Part shown: positions 62,104 to 64,000 of the stretch, piece after piece
How the letters are laid out: each line of letters starts with the position of its first letter
Numbering within the stretch: position 1 is the stretch's first letter
Assembly: GCA_029212405.1 (NCBI GenBank)
Contig: JARGNR010000001.1
Span: forward strand, 141,679 to 205,678
Reading direction: 5' to 3'
Origin: Saprospiraceae bacterium
GTDB taxonomy: Bacteria; Bacteroidota; Bacteroidia; Chitinophagales; Saprospiraceae
Length of the DNA: 64,000 nt
Position numbers and translations under genes: made by a program
Notes under the pieces: generated by a model
Database searches by the model: none
What the model saw: only the letters and a program-made list of their open reading frames with translations
What the model was told of the DNA's origin: nothing

Positions 62104-62946
62104 ATGTACACAGTCATAAAATTCTTGTTATTAATTTTAAAACAATTCCCTGCAAGAGTGCTGGTAAATTTGACGTTTACACTATTGAAAGTTAAAAATT
62201 ACCGAAAGCAAGTTATTAATAATAACTATAAATCTACAATTGAAAGTCACATAAGTACAAGCTCAACCAAGCAATTTTATCAACTTTGCTTAAGGAATAT
62301 CGCACGAATTCTGGTCGAAACACTAACATTTAACTCTTCTCATTCCGAGTCAATTGTATACAAGGATATCGCTGAACTTGAAAAAAAGTGCAAGGAACAA
62401 AATGGTTTAATTCTTTTAGCTTCTCATTATGGCAACTGGGAGTTGGCTTGTATACACCTTCCATTGCATACGTCCATTCCTTGTTACGGGGTATACAAAC
62501 CTCTAAAAAACAAAGTATTAGATAAAATTACACTTGAATTAAGGTCAAAAAATGGGTTGCAACTCATTCCTATGAATTCCATAGTAAGAACTATAGCTGA
62601 ACATACTCAACATAAGATACCAGCTATATATATATTGATTGCAGATCAAAACCCTAGATCAATACATAACGTAGTATGGTCCAAATTCCTAGGAATTATG
62701 ACTGCCTTTTCTAAAGGTTTTATCAAAATCAAGCAAAAATATCATCTACCCATGGCCTATATGAAAACTTCGCCCAAGAAGGATCTATTTACGTATGATG
62801 TGTCATTTGAATTTCCTGAAACAACATTAAGCAATACAGAATGTGTAAAGTGGTACAGCAAAATGGTAGAAGATCAAATTCTAGACCAGCCTCATTATTG
62901 GCTATGGTCGCACGATCGGTGGAAGAGAAAGTATTCTCCTCAATAA
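62104..62946 (+). CDS. LpxL/HtrB-like lipid acyltransferase
   Basis: 280 residues. N-terminal membrane helix, then the catalytic His-x4-Glu in LLASHYGNWELA, the second motif YILIADQNPRS, and HYWLWSHDRWKRK near the end. This is the lauroyl/myristoyl acyltransferase family that adds acyl chains to lipid A or related lipids. Length is slightly short but complete. Single gene between asparaginase and peroxidase. Confidence 0.9.
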   Translation: MYTVIKFLLLILKQFPARVLVNLTFTLLKVKNYRKQVINNNYKSTIESHISTSSTKQFYQLCLRNIARILVETLTFNSSHSESIVYKDIAELEKKCKEQNGLILLASHYGNWELACIHLPLHTSIPCYGVYKPLKNKVLDKITLELRSKNGLQLIPMNSIVRTIAEHTQHKIPAIYILIADQNPRSIHNVVWSKFLGIMTAFSKGFIKIKQKYHLPMAYMKTSPKKDLFTYDVSFEFPETTLSNTECVKWYSKMVEDQILDQPHYWLWSHDRWKRKYSPQ

Positions 62947-62989
62947 ATTATAAATAGAAATGAGTTAGGAAAAAAGAAATAAATAATGT

Positions 62990-64000
62990 CTATCGCTTGA
63001 CCATTTTCAGAACAGATCTTCTGAACTCTGTATCCAAGACTACATTATAATAGCCTCTTGGACAATCGTTTAAATCTACTTGAACGGTATTGTTCCCTTC
63101 ATAAATATGGTGCTCGGTCTTGCTTACCATCCGCCCCATATAATCGACAACAGAAACGGTTAAGAATTCGTCTCTTGACCCATACACCTTCATTTGCATT
63201 GAAGACTGAACTGGATTCGGATAGATCGCTGCATCTAAAGGAAATGGATTTAATAATGGACCTCCTTCAATACTTTCATGTGGTATGGCTTTAAATACTT
63301 CATCCTGCATTATGGCAATTGAAGTATTTCTCATCAATATATCCCTCATGGTAACCGCAAAAACATCTTCCATTTCTTCCGCTTCAAAGTCCATGTTTTC
63401 GAAATAGAATCGATCTCCTTCTCTCAACACCTGAAACTGTCTTTCCATCATGGTGGTCACAAGGTTTCCAAACAATCCACCTTCAACATGCGTTTCTGCC
63501 AACATGCCAACCCAAGCATCCACATTATTGATATCCCCATAAACGGATTCCATCAATTCAGCTTCTTCTGGATTGTCGGTCAACTCATCGAAAGAACTTA
63601 ATTTGGGAAGACCCAAACTTGTTCTAATTGTATTGTAATCCGCAATACCTCTTTCTCTACCTCTATTTATATTTATTGCTGCAAGATCAAGGCCTCCAGC
63701 TCCAGGAATTCCAAATAGAAAATTCCTAACATCATCGATTACTTTACAATCAAATTCTTGTTGCACTTGAGTTCCCATACCTTTAAAGTAGGCATCAACT
63801 CCACCTGCAAATTCTACAACATAAGGATTAAAAAAAGCATCTCTTAAGCTAATATTCCCTTCTTTACTTTCTTTTCCATTGTTATCCATTCTTAGAATAG
63901 TACCATTAATCAAGGTATGTCCCATTCTAAAAGCGGCCGTAGAGAATTCATTAAATATTTGAGGATTAACATTAGATTGATATCCATTGTAGGCAGGCAA
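62990..64000 (-). CDS. Animal-type heme peroxidase with T9SS sorting domain (C-terminal part)
   Basis: The 336 visible residues are open at the right edge; the N-terminus lies beyond the window. EFSTAAFRMGHTLI carries the proximal heme His, and NINRGRERGIADYNTIRTSLGL is the diagnostic peroxidase motif (myeloperoxidase/peroxinectin family). The last ~85 residues form a T9SS type A sorting domain (AAIYPNPVQSSMQMKVYG...). It is exported to the surface, where it would oxidise halides or substrates with H2O2. Partial gene. Confidence 0.92.
   Translation of the reverse strand: MPAYNGYQSNVNPQIFNEFSTAAFRMGHTLINGTILRMDNNGKESKEGNISLRDAFFNPYVVEFAGGVDAYFKGMGTQVQQEFDCKVIDDVRNFLFGIPGAGGLDLAAININRGRERGIADYNTIRTSLGLPKLSSFDELTDNPEEAELMESVYGDINNVDAWVGMLAETHVEGGLFGNLVTTMMERQFQVLREGDRFYFENMDFEAEEMEDVFAVTMRDILMRNTSIAIMQDEVFKAIPHESIEGGPLLNPFPLDAAIYPNPVQSSMQMKVYGSRDEFLTVSVVDYMGRMVSKTEHHIYEGNNTVQVDLNDCPRGYYNVVLDTEFRRSVLKMVKR

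Overview
The window looks like a chromosomal stretch of a low-GC Bacteroidota, most likely of the Saprospiria type. The evidence is four type IX secretion (T9SS) C-terminal sorting domains or remnants, promoters of the TTTG / TAnnTTTG form, RprX/RprY-like signalling genes, arsenosugar genes (arsS plus its peroxidase-like partner), many signal-peptide beta-barrel genes, and a HINT-type polymorphic-toxin family that I know mainly from Saprospiraceae. Genes are dense, on both strands, and mostly housekeeping. I see no rRNA, tRNA, CRISPR array or intact transposase.

Layout. 0-5 kb: a minus-strand run of polA, rfaE2, a Nif3-like gene and a zinc-ribbon coiled-coil gene, closed by a hairpin terminator. 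5-6 kb: a gene-poor gap holding a 34-codon membrane ORF with its own terminator. 6-9 kb: bcp, a secreted Trp-repeat protein and a TPR protein. 9.1-16.7 kb: an accessory island with structured repeats, a decapitated T9SS-cargo pseudogene, a hicAB module, a broken HINT head and two tandem HINT toxin/immunity cassettes. The cassettes share almost identical 460-bp and 252-bp blocks but carry diverged toxin tails. 16.8-20.5 kb: an M20 amidohydrolase, a GT2/degenerate sugar-phosphotransferase fusion and recR. 20.7-22.9 kb: PDH E2, a 46-aa membrane protein and an RluA-type pseudouridine synthase. 22.9-29.4 kb: a beta-barrel, M28 peptidase, hpt, an inositol-phosphatase-like gene, AtpZ, purine nucleoside phosphorylase and acyl-CoA ligase. 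29.7-41.5 kb: the arsenosugar pair, a TPR-AAA ATPase, a two-component system, an Nramp-like transporter next to a CNNM/CorC-like protein, ubiX, and a first ECF sigma module. 41.8-45 kb: a six-FAS1 T9SS adhesin. 45-51.6 kb: a second ECF sigma/anti-sigma module, a second M28 peptidase and small hypotheticals. 51.7-64 kb: ddl, fabI, an M15-like membrane protein, a MerC gene behind two Fur-type operators, a secreted acidic/basic protein, rhomboid, HupE-like, sucA, rpsT, a Tat glycosylasparaginase, an LpxL-like acyltransferase and the end of a T9SS heme peroxidase.

How the genes work together. hpt and the phosphorylase form a purine-salvage pair. E2 (20.7 kb) and sucA (57.7 kb) belong to 2-oxoacid metabolism. 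fabI, the acyl-CoA ligase and the LpxL-like gene handle acyl chains, and ddl serves the cell wall. The strongest accessory signal is the 10.8-16.7 kb island. Its HINT cassettes look like orphan toxin modules: in one, the HINT N-terminal cysteine is encoded in frame upstream of the only usable ATG, and in the other the HINT N-half is replaced by an unrelated signal peptide.
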